A DNA stretch of 64,000 nucleotides from Streptomyces lincolnensis (GTDB lineage: Bacteria; Actinomycetota; Actinomycetes; Streptomycetales; Streptomycetaceae), in NCBI RefSeq assembly GCF_021173675.1, contig NZ_JAIHON010000014.1, forward strand, positions 186,001 to 250,000, read 5' to 3'. The notes under the pieces were generated by a model. That model was not told where the DNA came from. It ran no database searches and worked only from the letters and a program-made list of their open reading frames with translations. The position numbers and the translations under genes are program-made. Within the stretch, counting starts at the first letter, position 1; each line of letters begins with the position of its first letter. Of the stretch, positions 15,666 through 25,282 are shown one piece after another.

Positions 15666-15693
15666 AACCGGAGCACCCCCTGGGGCACCCTCG

Positions 15694-17355
15694 CTAGAAC
15701 CCCCGCGTCCTCTTCGCGGACTTCCGCTTCTCGGCGGAGCCGACCCGCAGGAACATCCGGGAGATCTCCGACCCGAAGTTGACCCCGATGGCGATGGCCA
15801 TCGCCAGAGCCGCAGCCTGCGACAGGAACACCAACCCCGCGTCGACGTTGTTCTGAGCGATGGCCAGCAGTCCGAAGTACGTGGCGGAACCGGGCAACAG
15901 GGGCCCGATCGCCGCCGTGGTGTACGGCAACGCCGACGCGAACCGGTACCGGGACAGCAACTGCCCGAACAGCCCCACCAGCCCCGCCGCCACCGCCGTG
16001 GAGGCGACGGGCGAGATCTCGCCCACGTAGTGCATCGCGCCGTACACCGACCAGGCGACACCGCCGTTCAAGGTCACGGCCAGCACGGTGGATCGTTCCT
16101 GCTGGAGCAGGACCGCGAAGGTCAGCGACAGCAGCATCGACGCGGAGATCTGCCACAGGGGCCTGTTGTTGTCGCCGAAGGCCGCGTCGGGGTCGAGGCT
16201 GGCACCCAGCTGAACGCCCACGTAGAGCATCAGCAGTACCCCGACGACGATGCCCACGAAGAAGTACATGACCTCCAGCAGACGCGCGGCGGCGGTGATG
16301 TAGAAGCCGGTCAGACCGTCCTGCACGCCCGCCACCAGCGCCCGTCCGGGCAGCAGAGCGAAGAGCCCACCGGTGACCACCGCGGACGCCTTGACGTCCA
16401 CATGGGCGAGCGTCAGCGCGATCCCTATCGCCGCCGGCGGCATCGCGGCCACCGTGAACTGGTAGAACTCCGGCAGCCCGCGCCCCGCGCACAGCCAGGC
16501 CAGCCGGTCGCCGCACATCGCGCCGAGCGCCGCCGCGACGAAGACGATCAGGTCACCGCCGACGAGCACGGATGCCGCGCCCGCCAGCAGCCCGCTGGCC
16601 AGCGTCAGCACCCAGCCCGGATACGGGTGCCGGTTGCGGCGGATCTCGGCGAGCCGCCGGTAGGCCTCCTCCAGGGAGATGTGCGCCTCGGGGTCACTGA
16701 GGTCGTCGACGAGCTGGAACACGGCCGCGAGCCGCGTGTAGTCGGTGCCCCGGCGGCGCACCGTCCGGGACGCCGTCACCGGGTCCTCGACCAGCGACGG
16801 CTGGTACGAGATGGACAGCAGGGTGAAGGTGACGTTCGGCTCGCAGCGGTCGAGCCCGTAGGACCGGCAGACGGCGAACATCGCCGCCTCCACGTCCTCG
16901 GCGCCCTCACCGCCCGCGAGCAGCAACTCGCCGATACGCAGCGTCAGGTCGAGCACGCGCGGAACGGCCGGGCCCTCCTCCTCCGCCTTGTGCACCGGCT
17001 CGGGGGCGGGCCGCTCGGCCACCGGCATCCGCAGCATCGTGCGCATCCGGTCCTGCCAGGGCAGGTCCTTGGTCAAACTCACCACGGGGATGCCGGTCGG
17101 CGGTGTGAAGGCGGGCGGCGCGTGCCGGGCGCTGTAGGTGCGCGGCGGGGTGAAGGCCGAGCCCTCCGGCTCGGCGACGGGCGTGTGCGGCACGTCGAGC
17201 CCGTCGGGCAGCGCGAACTCGGAGGTGGTCTCCGGCTCGGCCCCCGTCCTGGGCACGGCGAGCCCGTCGGGAAGGGCGAACTCGGACGTGATCTCGGGGT
17301 CGAAGACGCCCCTCGCCTCGTCCGTCTGCGGCTTGCGGTCCTCCGCCTGCGTCAC
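15694..17355 (-). CDS. ThrE-type threonine/serine exporter
   Basis: A protein of about 553 residues. A soluble N-terminal DUF1212 (ThrE) domain (LDLTLRIGELLLAGGEGAED; CEPNVTFTLLSISYQPS) is followed by about ten membrane helices of the ThrE/ThrE_2 exporter fold. This family exports Thr/Ser in corynebacteria; the substrate here is not proven. The GTG at 17355 has AGGGAG 9 nt upstream; GTG at 17379 is the alternative. Before the domain, TSEFALPDGL occurs twice (residues 23-32 and 44-53) in an acidic Pro-rich leader. Confidence 0.85.
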   Translation of the reverse strand: MTQAEDRKPQTDEARGVFDPEITSEFALPDGLAVPRTGAEPETTSEFALPDGLDVPHTPVAEPEGSAFTPPRTYSARHAPPAFTPPTGIPVVSLTKDLPWQDRMRTMLRMPVAERPAPEPVHKAEEEGPAVPRVLDLTLRIGELLLAGGEGAEDVEAAMFAVCRSYGLDRCEPNVTFTLLSISYQPSLVEDPVTASRTVRRRGTDYTRLAAVFQLVDDLSDPEAHISLEEAYRRLAEIRRNRHPYPGWVLTLASGLLAGAASVLVGGDLIVFVAAALGAMCGDRLAWLCAGRGLPEFYQFTVAAMPPAAIGIALTLAHVDVKASAVVTGGLFALLPGRALVAGVQDGLTGFYITAAARLLEVMYFFVGIVVGVLLMLYVGVQLGASLDPDAAFGDNNRPLWQISASMLLSLTFAVLLQQERSTVLAVTLNGGVAWSVYGAMHYVGEISPVASTAVAAGLVGLFGQLLSRYRFASALPYTTAAIGPLLPGSATYFGLLAIAQNNVDAGLVFLSQAAALAMAIAIGVNFGSEISRMFLRVGSAEKRKSAKRTRGF

Positions 17356-17415
17356 TGCGTAGCGCTCCCTGTACGACACGTTCAGCCCGCCTCAGTATGC
17401 GCACAGATACGCGAA

Positions 17416-17451
17416 CGGGCCGCGCCACCTCGCACGAGGTCACGCGGCCCG
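17416..17451 (-). terminator. Hairpin terminator after ppa
   Basis: CGGGCCGCG (17416-17424) pairs with CGCGGCCCG (17443-17451), and inside it ACCTC pairs with GAGGT. The nested stem lies 17 nt beyond the ppa stop and separates it from the ThrE gene. Confidence 0.75.
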
Positions 17452-17467
17452 CGGGGCACAACGGTGA

Positions 17468-17959
17468 TCAGTGGCCGCCCTGGTCCTTGAACCGCTTGTA
17501 GGAGCGCTCGATCTCGGCCTCGGCCTCCGTACGGCCCACCCAGTCGGCACCCTCGACGGACTTGCCCGGCTCCAGGTCCTTGTAGACCTCGAAGAAGTGC
17601 TGGATCTCCAGGCGGTCGAACTCCGACACGTGGTGGATGTCCCGCAGGTGCTCCACCCGGGGGTCCGTCGCCGGGACGCACAGCAGCTTGTCGTCGCCGC
17701 CGGCCTCGTCCGTCATCCGGAACATGCCGATCGCACGGCACTTGATGAGGCAGCCCGGGAACGTGGGCTCGTCCAGGATGACGAGCGCGTCCAGCGGGTC
17801 ACCGTCCTCGCCGAGAGTGTTCTCGACGAAGCCGTAGTCGGTCGGGTAGGCGGTCGAGGTGAAGAGTCGACGGTCCAGGCGGATCCGACCGGTCTCGTGG
17901 TCCACCTCGTACTTGTTCCGCGAACCCTTCGGGATCTCGATCGTGACGTCGAACTCCAC
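17468..17959 (-). CDS. ppa: Inorganic pyrophosphatase
   Basis: A 163-residue family I pyrophosphatase that hydrolyses PPi to phosphate and drives biosynthesis forward. Seen: EIPKGSRNKYEVDHETG, the metal-binding signature DGDPLDALVI, and the later DPRVEHLRDIHHV and KDLEPGKSVEG segments. The GTG at 17959 is chosen because GGAGGAG lies 6 nt upstream and the protein then begins VEFDVTIEIPKG as in relatives. Divergent from the carboxypeptidase gene. Confidence 0.95.
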   Translation of the reverse strand: MEFDVTIEIPKGSRNKYEVDHETGRIRLDRRLFTSTAYPTDYGFVENTLGEDGDPLDALVILDEPTFPGCLIKCRAIGMFRMTDEAGGDDKLLCVPATDPRVEHLRDIHHVSEFDRLEIQHFFEVYKDLEPGKSVEGADWVGRTEAEAEIERSYKRFKDQGGH

Positions 17960-18038
17960 CGGTGGCTCCTCCATGATCAACACATAGTTCTGGTGGTTAA
18001 GTGTCCCTCACGCCGGTGTGTGATCGCGAAAGGGGCTG

Positions 18039-19700
18039 GTGGTCGTGCCGGAGCTGAGGCCTTGGCGAGCCGCGGGACCGCGTATGACGCGGATCGCGAA
18101 CGCCGTACGACCGCGTCTGACGCGCGCCACCGACGCCGTACGGCCTCGGATCACGCGAGCCGCGGACGTCGTACGGCCTCGTCTCGTCCGTGCCACGACG
18201 GCCGCGAAACCGCAGGTCACACGGCTTGCGCAGGCTGTGAAGCCGCAGCTCGGTCGGATTCCGAGGCCGAAGACCGCCAAGACCTGGCACTACACCGCGG
18301 GCGCCGCCACCGCCGGACTGGCACTGGCCGCCTCCGTGGTGACCGTGGCCGGCCCCTGGGACTCCACCGGTCAGCGTACGGCCGAGCGGGACCGGGCGGT
18401 TGCCCTGGACCACACGGGTGGCGCAGATCACGACGGTTCGTCCGACACGGCGGACGGGGCGCCCGAGCCCGCCCCCAGCGCCGCGTCCGTGCTGGTCGGA
18501 CTGGGCGGCGCGTCGAACACCGTTCGGTCTGCCCCGACCGGCCCCGCCCTCGCCGCGGTCCTGGGCCCGCTCCTGAAGGACCCTGCCCTCGGCACCAGCC
18601 GCTCGGCCGTCGTCGTGGACGTCGCCACCGGAAAGCGCCTCTACGGCGAGGGCGCCGACCGGCCCCTGACCCCCGCGTCCACCACGAAGATCGCCACCGC
18701 CGTCGCCGCGCTCGGCGCCCTGGGCGCCGACCACCGGCTCACCACCCGGGCCGCCTTCGAGGCCGACACCAAGGAGCTCGTCCTCGTCGGCGGCGGCGAC
18801 CCCACGCTCACCGCCCACCGGGACTCCGAGGGCTGGGCGAGCCTGCGCACCCTCGCCGACCGGACGGCCGCCGCCCTGAAGAAGCGCGACATCCGCCAGG
18901 TGACGCTGTCCTACGACACCACGTTCTACGCCGGTGACGAACTTCACCCCATCGGGGAGAACGAGAACCTCGCCCCCGTCACCGCCCTCATGGTGGACGA
19001 GGGCCGCACGGACGACTCCACGAGCGGTACCGCCGACCGCTTCGAGGACCCGGCGGCGCAGGCCGCCCGGCAGTTCGCCGGCCTCCTCGCGGCCCGCGGC
19101 ATCGGGACCACCGCCCCCGGCCCCTCCAAGGCGACCGGACGCGCCGAGAACCTCGCCGCGGTCTCCTCGCCGCCGCTCTCCGCCGTCGTCGAGCGCATGC
19201 TGACCAACAGCGACAACGACATCGCCGAGGCCCTCGCCCGCCAGACCGCCGTCGCCACCGGCGAACGCGCCGACTTCGACGGCGCCGGCCGGGCGATCGC
19301 CGCCCAGCTGAAGAAACTCGGACTGCCCGTCAGGGGCGTCGCCTTCCACGACGGCAGCGGCCTCGACCGCACCGACCGCCTCACCGCCGACCTCCTCACC
19401 GCCCTGCTCGCCAAGGCCGGCGACCCCGCCCGCCCCGACCTGCGCCCCGCCCTCACCGGCCTGCCCGTCGCCGGCTTCACCGGCACCCTCACCACCCGCT
19501 ACGCCGACGGCGCGGCCGGCATCGTCCGGGCCAAGACCGGCACGCTGAGCAACGTGAACACCCTCGCCGGCACGGTCGTCGACCAGAACGGCCGCCTCCT
19601 CGCCTTCGCCTTCCTCGCCTCCGGCACGACGAACAAGGACGCGGCCCAGTCGGCCCTGGACAGAACGGCAACGGCCCTGGCGGCCTGCGGCTGCCGCTAA
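18039..19700 (+). CDS. dacB: PBP4-type D-alanyl-D-alanine carboxypeptidase
   Basis: A 553-residue low-molecular-weight penicillin-binding protein of the S13/PBP4 class, acting on peptidoglycan stem peptides outside the membrane. Catalytic motifs: STTK (214-217), SDN (391-393), KTGT (499-502). One membrane helix lies at about 86-104, so the first 80 residues are cytoplasmic. That part consists of five 11-residue basic repeats (residues 21-75, pattern xAVRPRLTRAT). Start may be GTG 18039 or GTG 18045; the second has better spacing from AAAGGGG. Confidence 0.9.
   Translation: MVVPELRPWRAAGPRMTRIANAVRPRLTRATDAVRPRITRAADVVRPRLVRATTAAKPQVTRLAQAVKPQLGRIPRPKTAKTWHYTAGAATAGLALAASVVTVAGPWDSTGQRTAERDRAVALDHTGGADHDGSSDTADGAPEPAPSAASVLVGLGGASNTVRSAPTGPALAAVLGPLLKDPALGTSRSAVVVDVATGKRLYGEGADRPLTPASTTKIATAVAALGALGADHRLTTRAAFEADTKELVLVGGGDPTLTAHRDSEGWASLRTLADRTAAALKKRDIRQVTLSYDTTFYAGDELHPIGENENLAPVTALMVDEGRTDDSTSGTADRFEDPAAQAARQFAGLLAARGIGTTAPGPSKATGRAENLAAVSSPPLSAVVERMLTNSDNDIAEALARQTAVATGERADFDGAGRAIAAQLKKLGLPVRGVAFHDGSGLDRTDRLTADLLTALLAKAGDPARPDLRPALTGLPVAGFTGTLTTRYADGAAGIVRAKTGTLSNVNTLAGTVVDQNGRLLAFAFLASGTTNKDAAQSALDRTATALAACGCR
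18099..18263 (+). repeat. Five 33-bp repeats coding basic N-terminal region
   Basis: Five in-frame 33-bp units encode NAVRPRLTRAT, DAVRPRITRAA, DVVRPRLVRAT, TAAKPQVTRLA and QAVKPQLGRIP. The first three are closest at the DNA level (GTACGRCCTCG-like cores). Expansion of a basic cytoplasmic segment ahead of the membrane helix is inferred. Confidence 0.8.
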
Positions 19701-19754
19701 TCACGGAGCCGACCACACGACGACCGAGGCCGGCCGGCCTGCCACCGAGTGCCG

Positions 19755-19837
19755 CTCCCACCGCCGAGAGCTGCCCCTCCCACCGCCGAGGGCTGCCGCT
19801 CCTGCCACCGTGGGCAGTCGTTCCGCAGGGCGGAACG
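19755..19837. repeat. Direct repeats and hairpin between dacB and protease gene
   Basis: CTCCCACCGCCGAGAGCTGCC (19755-19775) recurs at 19777-19797 with one mismatch. Then CGTTCCGC (19819-19826) and GCGGAACG (19830-19837) form an 8-bp stem with a 3-nt loop, probably the dacB terminator. The 239-bp gap holds nothing else recognised apart from the promoter at its right end. Confidence 0.55.
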
Positions 19838-19939
19838 GGTGGGCACGGCCTGCACCACCGGGTGCCGTGAACACCAAGCTTCAGCACCGCACAGCTCCAC
19901 GGCCTGCCCCAAGCGGGAGCGACCACGTACGGTTGACGC

Positions 19940-21064
19940 ATGACGAGCATCGGTGGTGCCGAGATGGTCGACTGGAATCTCGCGGTGGCGACCGCGACCC
20001 GGCTCGTACGGCCGGGCCCCGACGTGAGCCGAGACGAGGCCAGGGCCGTCGTCGCGGAACTGCGTCGGCACGCCAAGGCCTCGGAGGAACACGTCCGCGG
20101 TTTCACCCGTATGGGTACGGAGGGTATCCACGACACCCCGATCCTGGTCGTCGACCGCCCCGGCTGGGTCCGGGCGAACGTCGCCGGCTTCCGGGAGATC
20201 CTCAAGCCGCTGCTGGACAAGATGCAGGAACGTCGCGGCAACACTCCCGGCGGCGCGGTCATGAGCGCCGTCGGCGGCAAGGTCACCGGCGTGGAGCTGG
20301 GGATGCTGCTGTCCTTCCTCGCCTCCCGGGTCCTCGGGCAGTACGAGACCTTCGCCCCGTCCACCCGCGAACTCCCCGCCGGGGAGAACGGCGGCGGCCG
20401 CCTGCTCCTGGTCGCCCCGAACATCGTGCACGTGGAGCGCGAACTCGACGTACAGCCCCACGACTTCCGCCTGTGGGTGTGCCTGCACGAGGAGACCCAC
20501 CGCACCCAGTTCACGGCCGTGCCCTGGCTGCGGGACCACCTGGAGGGCGAAATCCAGTCGTTCCTGGGGGAGACCGAGGTCGACCCCATGACCGTCCTCG
20601 AACGCATTCGCGAGGCCGCCCAGTCGCTGGCCGGCGGACGCCCCGAGGGCGAGGAGGACGACGGCGGCCGCTCCCTCGTGGAGATCGTGCAGACGCCCGC
20701 CCAGCGGGAGATCCTCGGCCGACTCACCGCCGTGATGTCCCTCCTGGAGGGCCACGCCGACTTCGTGATGGACGGCGTGGGTCCCTCGGTCGTCCCGACC
20801 GTCGGGGAGATCCGCGAGAAGTTCCAGCAGCGCCGCGCCAAGGGCGCCTCGCGTCTGGACCTCGCCCTGCGCAAGCTGCTGGGCCTGGACGCCAAGCTCA
20901 GGCAGTACCGGGACGGCGAACGGTTCGTGCGGGCCGTCGTCGACCAGGTCGGCATGGACGGCTTCAACCGCGTGTGGACGTCCCCGAACACCCTCCCCAC
21001 CAAGACGGAGATCGCCAAACCGGCGGACTGGATCGCGCGGGTGCACCGCAAGGCGGAGTCGTGA
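19940..21064 (+). CDS. Zinc-dependent metalloprotease-like protein (DUF2342 family)
   Basis: A 374-residue protein of COG5282/DUF2342, often labelled as associated with coenzyme F420 biosynthesis in actinobacteria. A zincin-like motif is clear: CLHEETHRTQF (HExxH about residue 176), followed by LRDHLEGEI and later LEGHADFVMD, which could supply further metal ligands. No signal peptide, so cytoplasmic. TACGGT ends 6 nt before the ATG (leaderless pattern). It precedes tilS but is separated by 214 bp. The substrate is unknown. Confidence 0.82.
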   Translation: MTSIGGAEMVDWNLAVATATRLVRPGPDVSRDEARAVVAELRRHAKASEEHVRGFTRMGTEGIHDTPILVVDRPGWVRANVAGFREILKPLLDKMQERRGNTPGGAVMSAVGGKVTGVELGMLLSFLASRVLGQYETFAPSTRELPAGENGGGRLLLVAPNIVHVERELDVQPHDFRLWVCLHEETHRTQFTAVPWLRDHLEGEIQSFLGETEVDPMTVLERIREAAQSLAGGRPEGEEDDGGRSLVEIVQTPAQREILGRLTAVMSLLEGHADFVMDGVGPSVVPTVGEIREKFQQRRAKGASRLDLALRKLLGLDAKLRQYRDGERFVRAVVDQVGMDGFNRVWTSPNTLPTKTEIAKPADWIARVHRKAES

Positions 21065-21278
21065 AACCGGCGGGACGCGTCGCGAACGCGGCGCGTACGT
21101 CGTGAAACGAATCCGGCCGACGGCAGGCGAACGCCCCTGCAATCACCCGTCCGAGGGAGCGTGAGCGATCGGTAGGCGTGCAATGCTCGGGGAACGGCCC
21201 GTTTCTGTCACCATCTACACACTCTGAGTGACCGAAACTCGGGCTCACCCCCCGACAACTTCATGAAGGGAACCGGAC

Positions 21279-22358
21279 ATGGGTCCCCATCCTGCGGTCG
21301 CGGCGATACGCCTGGCGGTCCGCCGCGTCCTCCACGACATCCTCAACGAAGCCAGTCGTACGGTGGCGTACAGCCGTACGACCGGAGCGACCGGAGAGCT
21401 CCCCGCCTCCGTCGACACCCCGCACGAGCGCCCGCCGTCGCCGCTCGTGCTCGTGGCGTGCTCCGGCGGCGCCGACTCCATGGCGCTCGCCTCCGCGCTC
21501 GCGTTCGAAGCGCCCAAACTCGGCATCCGGGCCGGCGGCATCACCGTCGACCACGGCCTCCAGCCCGGCTCCGGCCTGCGCGCCGACGAGGTCGTCCTGC
21601 GCCTGCGTGAACTCGGCCTCGACCCGGTCGAGTCCACCGCCGTGACCGTCGGCCGCGAAGGCGGTCCCGAAGCGGCCGCCCGCGACGCCCGCTACGCCGC
21701 CCTCGACGCCGCCGCCGAACGACACGGCGCCGCCGCCGTCCTGCTCGGCCACACCCGCGACGACCAGGCCGAGACGGTCCTGCTCGGCCTCGCCCGCGGC
21801 TCCGGCATCCGCTCCCTGTCCGGAATGGCGGCCGTTTCCGGAGGACCGGGGGCCGCCCGCCGCTACCGCCGCCCCTTCCTCCTCATCGACCGGCAGACCG
21901 CCCGCAAGGCCTGCATGGTCCAGTCTCTGCCCGTCTGGGACGATCCGCACAACGCCGACCCGGCCTACACCCGTTCCCGGCTGCGCCACGAAGGCCTGCC
22001 CGCCCTGGAGAAGGCGCTCGGCAAGGGCGTCGTGGAGGCGCTCGCCCGTACGGCCCAGCTCTCCCGGGACGACGCCGACGCCCTCGACACCTGGGCCCGC
22101 CAGGCCGAGGCCTCGGTGCGCGACGCCGCGGGCCTGCTGGAGTGCGCCAAGCTGTACGCCCTGCCGCCCGCCGTGCGCCGCCGTGTCCTGCGCCAGGCCG
22201 CCATCGAGGCGGGCGCCCCCGCCGGCTCGTTGTTCGCCCGTCACATCGAGGAAGTCGACCGGCTGATCACCGGCTGGCGCGGCCAGGGGGCCATCAATCT
22301 CCCCGGCAAAGTCGTCGCCCAGCGGCAGGGTGGCAGACTGGTGATTCGGCAAGGCTGA
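21279..22358 (+). CDS. tilS: tRNA(Ile)-lysidine synthase
   Basis: A 359-residue PP-loop ATPase that attaches lysine to C34 of tRNA-Ile(CAU), changing its decoding from Met to Ile codons. The PP-loop SGGADS is at residues 62-67; VDHGLQPGS and GHTRDDQAETVLLGLARGSG also match the family, as does RPFLLIDR later. An N-terminal extension of about 55 residues precedes the PP-loop. It lies 72 bp before hpt, the conserved tilS-hpt-ftsH order. Confidence 0.94.
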   Translation: MGPHPAVAAIRLAVRRVLHDILNEASRTVAYSRTTGATGELPASVDTPHERPPSPLVLVACSGGADSMALASALAFEAPKLGIRAGGITVDHGLQPGSGLRADEVVLRLRELGLDPVESTAVTVGREGGPEAAARDARYAALDAAAERHGAAAVLLGHTRDDQAETVLLGLARGSGIRSLSGMAAVSGGPGAARRYRRPFLLIDRQTARKACMVQSLPVWDDPHNADPAYTRSRLRHEGLPALEKALGKGVVEALARTAQLSRDDADALDTWARQAEASVRDAAGLLECAKLYALPPAVRRRVLRQAAIEAGAPAGSLFARHIEEVDRLITGWRGQGAINLPGKVVAQRQGGRLVIRQG

Positions 22359-22430
22359 ATCTCCTCCCCTCGGGTGAGGGATCCGGACTCCTTCGGAGGC
22401 CGGGGGCAGCCGGTTGGACGACCGAAAGTG

Positions 22431-22991
22431 ATGCGGGTGGACGCGAAAGACATGGGCACCGACCTCAAAGAGGTGCTCATCACCAAGGAAGAGATCGACG
22501 CGAAGCTGGTCGAGCTGGCCGCGAAGATCGACGCGGAGTACGCGGGCAAGGATCTGCTGATCGTCGGTGTCCTCAAGGGCGCGGTCATGGTCATGGCCGA
22601 CCTCGCCCGGGCGCTGTCCACCCCCGTGACCATGGACTGGATGGCCGTGTCCTCCTACGGCGCGGGCACCCAGTCCTCCGGTGTGGTGCGGATCCTGAAG
22701 GACCTCGACACCGACATCAAGGGCAAGCACGTCCTGATCGTCGAGGACATCATCGACTCCGGTCTGACGCTGTCCTGGCTGCTGTCGAACCTCGGTTCGC
22801 GCGAGCCGGAGTCGCTGAAGGTGTGCACCCTGCTGCGCAAGCCGGACGCCGCGAAGGTGGCCATCGACGTGGAGTGGGTCGGCTTCGACATTCCCAACGA
22901 GTTCGTCGTCGGCTACGGCCTCGACTACGCCGAGAAGTACCGCAACCTCCCGTTCGTCGGTACGCTCGCGCCCCACGTCTACGGTGGCTGA
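22431..22991 (+). CDS. hpt: Hypoxanthine phosphoribosyltransferase
   Basis: A 186-residue purine-salvage enzyme that makes IMP/GMP from hypoxanthine/guanine and PRPP. The PRPP-binding motif VLIVEDIIDSGLTLSWLL is complete; GVLKGAVMVMADL and DIPNEFVVGYGLDYAEKYRN are family hallmarks. The ATG at 22431 (MRVDAKDMGTD) fits relatives better than the upstream ATG at 22374. Located between tilS and ftsH as in most Gram-positives. Confidence 0.94.
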   Translation: MRVDAKDMGTDLKEVLITKEEIDAKLVELAAKIDAEYAGKDLLIVGVLKGAVMVMADLARALSTPVTMDWMAVSSYGAGTQSSGVVRILKDLDTDIKGKHVLIVEDIIDSGLTLSWLLSNLGSREPESLKVCTLLRKPDAAKVAIDVEWVGFDIPNEFVVGYGLDYAEKYRNLPFVGTLAPHVYGG

Positions 22992-23198
22992 ACCGGGCTG
23001 AGCCTGACGGCCCAAGCCCTGTAGGACGATCGGGAACCCCAGCGGGCTCCGCGGCGTTGGAGCATGAAGAGACGGGATTTGCCAGCCGTCCCGAGCGGCT
23101 CCGTGCGGCTTCGGGCCACAATGCTGGGGTACCGTCAGAAGAACTGTCTTATCAAACTCACTATGGCAGGAGGGACGGGGCGGCACCGCTCCGTATGG

Positions 23199-25238
23199 AT
23201 GGACGTGAAGCGATACTTCCGTGGGCCGGTCATGTGGATCGTGCTGGCCGTCCTTGCCGTGGTCGTGTTGATGCAGGTCGTCGGCTCGTCCGGTGGCTAC
23301 AAGACGGTGGACACCGGCCAGGTGATCCAGGCGATCAATGACAACAAGGTCGATTCGGCCAAGCTGACCACCGGCGACGAGCAGACCATCAAGGTTCAGC
23401 TCAAGGACGGCGAAAAGGTCGAGGGCAGCTCGAAGATCCAGGCGAGCTACATCGGCGACCAGGGCGCGACCCTCGCCGGCACCTTGCAGAACAAGTACCA
23501 GGACAAGCAGATCCCGGACGGGTACACCGTCTCGCCGACGAAGCAGAACGCCTTCGTCGGGATCCTGCTGTCCCTTCTCCCCTTCGTCCTCATCGTCGTC
23601 GTCTTCCTGTTCCTGATGAATCAGATGCAGGGCGGCGGCTCCCGGGTCATGAACTTCGGGAAGTCCAAGGCGAAGCTCATCACCAAGGACACCCCGAAGA
23701 CGACGTTCTCGGACGTCGCGGGCTCGGACGAGGCCGTCGAGGAACTGCACGAGATCAAGGAGTTCCTCCAGGAACCTGCGAAGTTCCAGGCCGTCGGGGC
23801 GAAGATCCCCAAGGGCGTACTGCTGTACGGCCCTCCCGGCACCGGCAAGACGCTGCTCGCGCGAGCTGTCGCGGGCGAGGCCGGCGTGCCGTTCTACTCG
23901 ATCTCCGGTTCCGACTTCGTCGAGATGTTCGTCGGTGTCGGTGCCTCCCGAGTCCGTGACCTGTTCGAGCAGGCCAAGGCGAACGCCCCGGCGATCGTCT
24001 TCGTCGACGAGATCGACGCGGTCGGCCGCCACCGCGGCGCCGGCCTCGGCGGTGGTCACGACGAGCGCGAGCAGACCCTGAACCAGCTGCTCGTCGAGAT
24101 GGACGGCTTCGACGTCAAGGGCGGTGTGATCCTCATCGCCGCCACGAACCGTCCGGACATCCTCGACCCGGCGCTGCTGCGTCCCGGCCGCTTCGACCGC
24201 CAGATCGCGGTCGACCGTCCGGACATGCAGGGCCGTCTGGAGATCCTCAAGGTCCACCAGAAGGGCAAGCCGGTCGCACCGGACGTCGACCTTTCGGCCG
24301 TCGCCCGCCGCACCCCGGGCTTCACCGGCGCGGACCTGTCGAACGTGCTGAACGAAGCGGCGCTCCTCACGGCGCGCAGCAACCAGAAGCTGATCGACAA
24401 CCACATGCTGGACGAGGCGATCGACCGCGTCGTGGCGGGCCCGCAGAAGCGGACCCGGATCATGTCGGACAAGGAAAAGAAGATCACCGCGTACCACGAG
24501 GGCGGACACGCCCTGGTCGCGGCGGCCTCCCCGAACTCCGACCCGGTCCACAAGATCACGATCCTGTCGAGGGGCCGTGCTCTGGGCTACACGATGGTCC
24601 TGCCGGACGAGGACAAGTACTCGACCACGCGCAACGAGATGCTGGACCAGCTCGCCTACATGCTGGGCGGTCGCGCGGCCGAGGAACTGGTCTTCCACGA
24701 CCCGACCACGGGTGCCGCGAACGACATCGAGAAGGCCACGGCGACGGCCCGCGCGATGGTCACGCAGTACGGCATGACCGAGCGCCTGGGTGCCATCAAG
24801 TTCGGTGGCGACAACACCGAGCCGTTCCTCGGACGTGAGATGGCTCACCAGCGCGACTACTCGGAAGAGGTCGCCGCGCTGGTCGACGAAGAGGTCAAGA
24901 AGCTCATCGAGACGGCGCACAACGAGGCCTGGGAGATCCTGGTCGAGAACCGCGACGTCCTCGACAACCTGGTGCTTCAGCTGCTGGAGAAGGAGACGCT
25001 GGGCAAGGAGGAGATCGCCGAGATCTTCGCCCCCATCGTCAAGCGTCCCCCGCGGCCGGCCTGGACCGGTTCGTCCCGTCGTACGCCGTCCACCCGTCCG
25101 CCGGTGCTCTCCCCCAAGGAGCTCGCACTGACGAACGGCGCCAACGGCGCGACGCCGGCGATCACCACCGCGAAGTCCACCGCGGCGGAGCCCGCCCCGG
25201 TGGCCGAACCGGCCCCCGAGGATCGCCCCGAGAGCTGA
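23199..25238 (+). CDS. ftsH: ATP-dependent zinc metalloprotease FtsH
   Basis: A 679-residue membrane AAA+ protease. Two membrane helices (about residues 10-28 and 115-135) flank an extracytoplasmic domain. Then come the AAA module (Walker A GPPGTGKT 211-218, Walker B IVFVDEIDAVG) and the zinc-protease motif HEGGH (433-437). It degrades membrane and short-lived regulatory proteins. The Pro/Thr-rich C terminus is longer than in enterobacteria. The ATG at 23199 gives the conserved MDVKRYFRGPV start; the nearest GGAGG is 26 nt upstream (23168-23172), so the start is not fully settled. Confidence 0.94.
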   Translation: MDVKRYFRGPVMWIVLAVLAVVVLMQVVGSSGGYKTVDTGQVIQAINDNKVDSAKLTTGDEQTIKVQLKDGEKVEGSSKIQASYIGDQGATLAGTLQNKYQDKQIPDGYTVSPTKQNAFVGILLSLLPFVLIVVVFLFLMNQMQGGGSRVMNFGKSKAKLITKDTPKTTFSDVAGSDEAVEELHEIKEFLQEPAKFQAVGAKIPKGVLLYGPPGTGKTLLARAVAGEAGVPFYSISGSDFVEMFVGVGASRVRDLFEQAKANAPAIVFVDEIDAVGRHRGAGLGGGHDEREQTLNQLLVEMDGFDVKGGVILIAATNRPDILDPALLRPGRFDRQIAVDRPDMQGRLEILKVHQKGKPVAPDVDLSAVARRTPGFTGADLSNVLNEAALLTARSNQKLIDNHMLDEAIDRVVAGPQKRTRIMSDKEKKITAYHEGGHALVAAASPNSDPVHKITILSRGRALGYTMVLPDEDKYSTTRNEMLDQLAYMLGGRAAEELVFHDPTTGAANDIEKATATARAMVTQYGMTERLGAIKFGGDNTEPFLGREMAHQRDYSEEVAALVDEEVKKLIETAHNEAWEILVENRDVLDNLVLQLLEKETLGKEEIAEIFAPIVKRPPRPAWTGSSRRTPSTRPPVLSPKELALTNGANGATPAITTAKSTAAEPAPVAEPAPEDRPES

Positions 25239-25282
25239 CTCTCGGACCCCGGTGACCCCATCAGGCCCGGAATGGATGCCGT

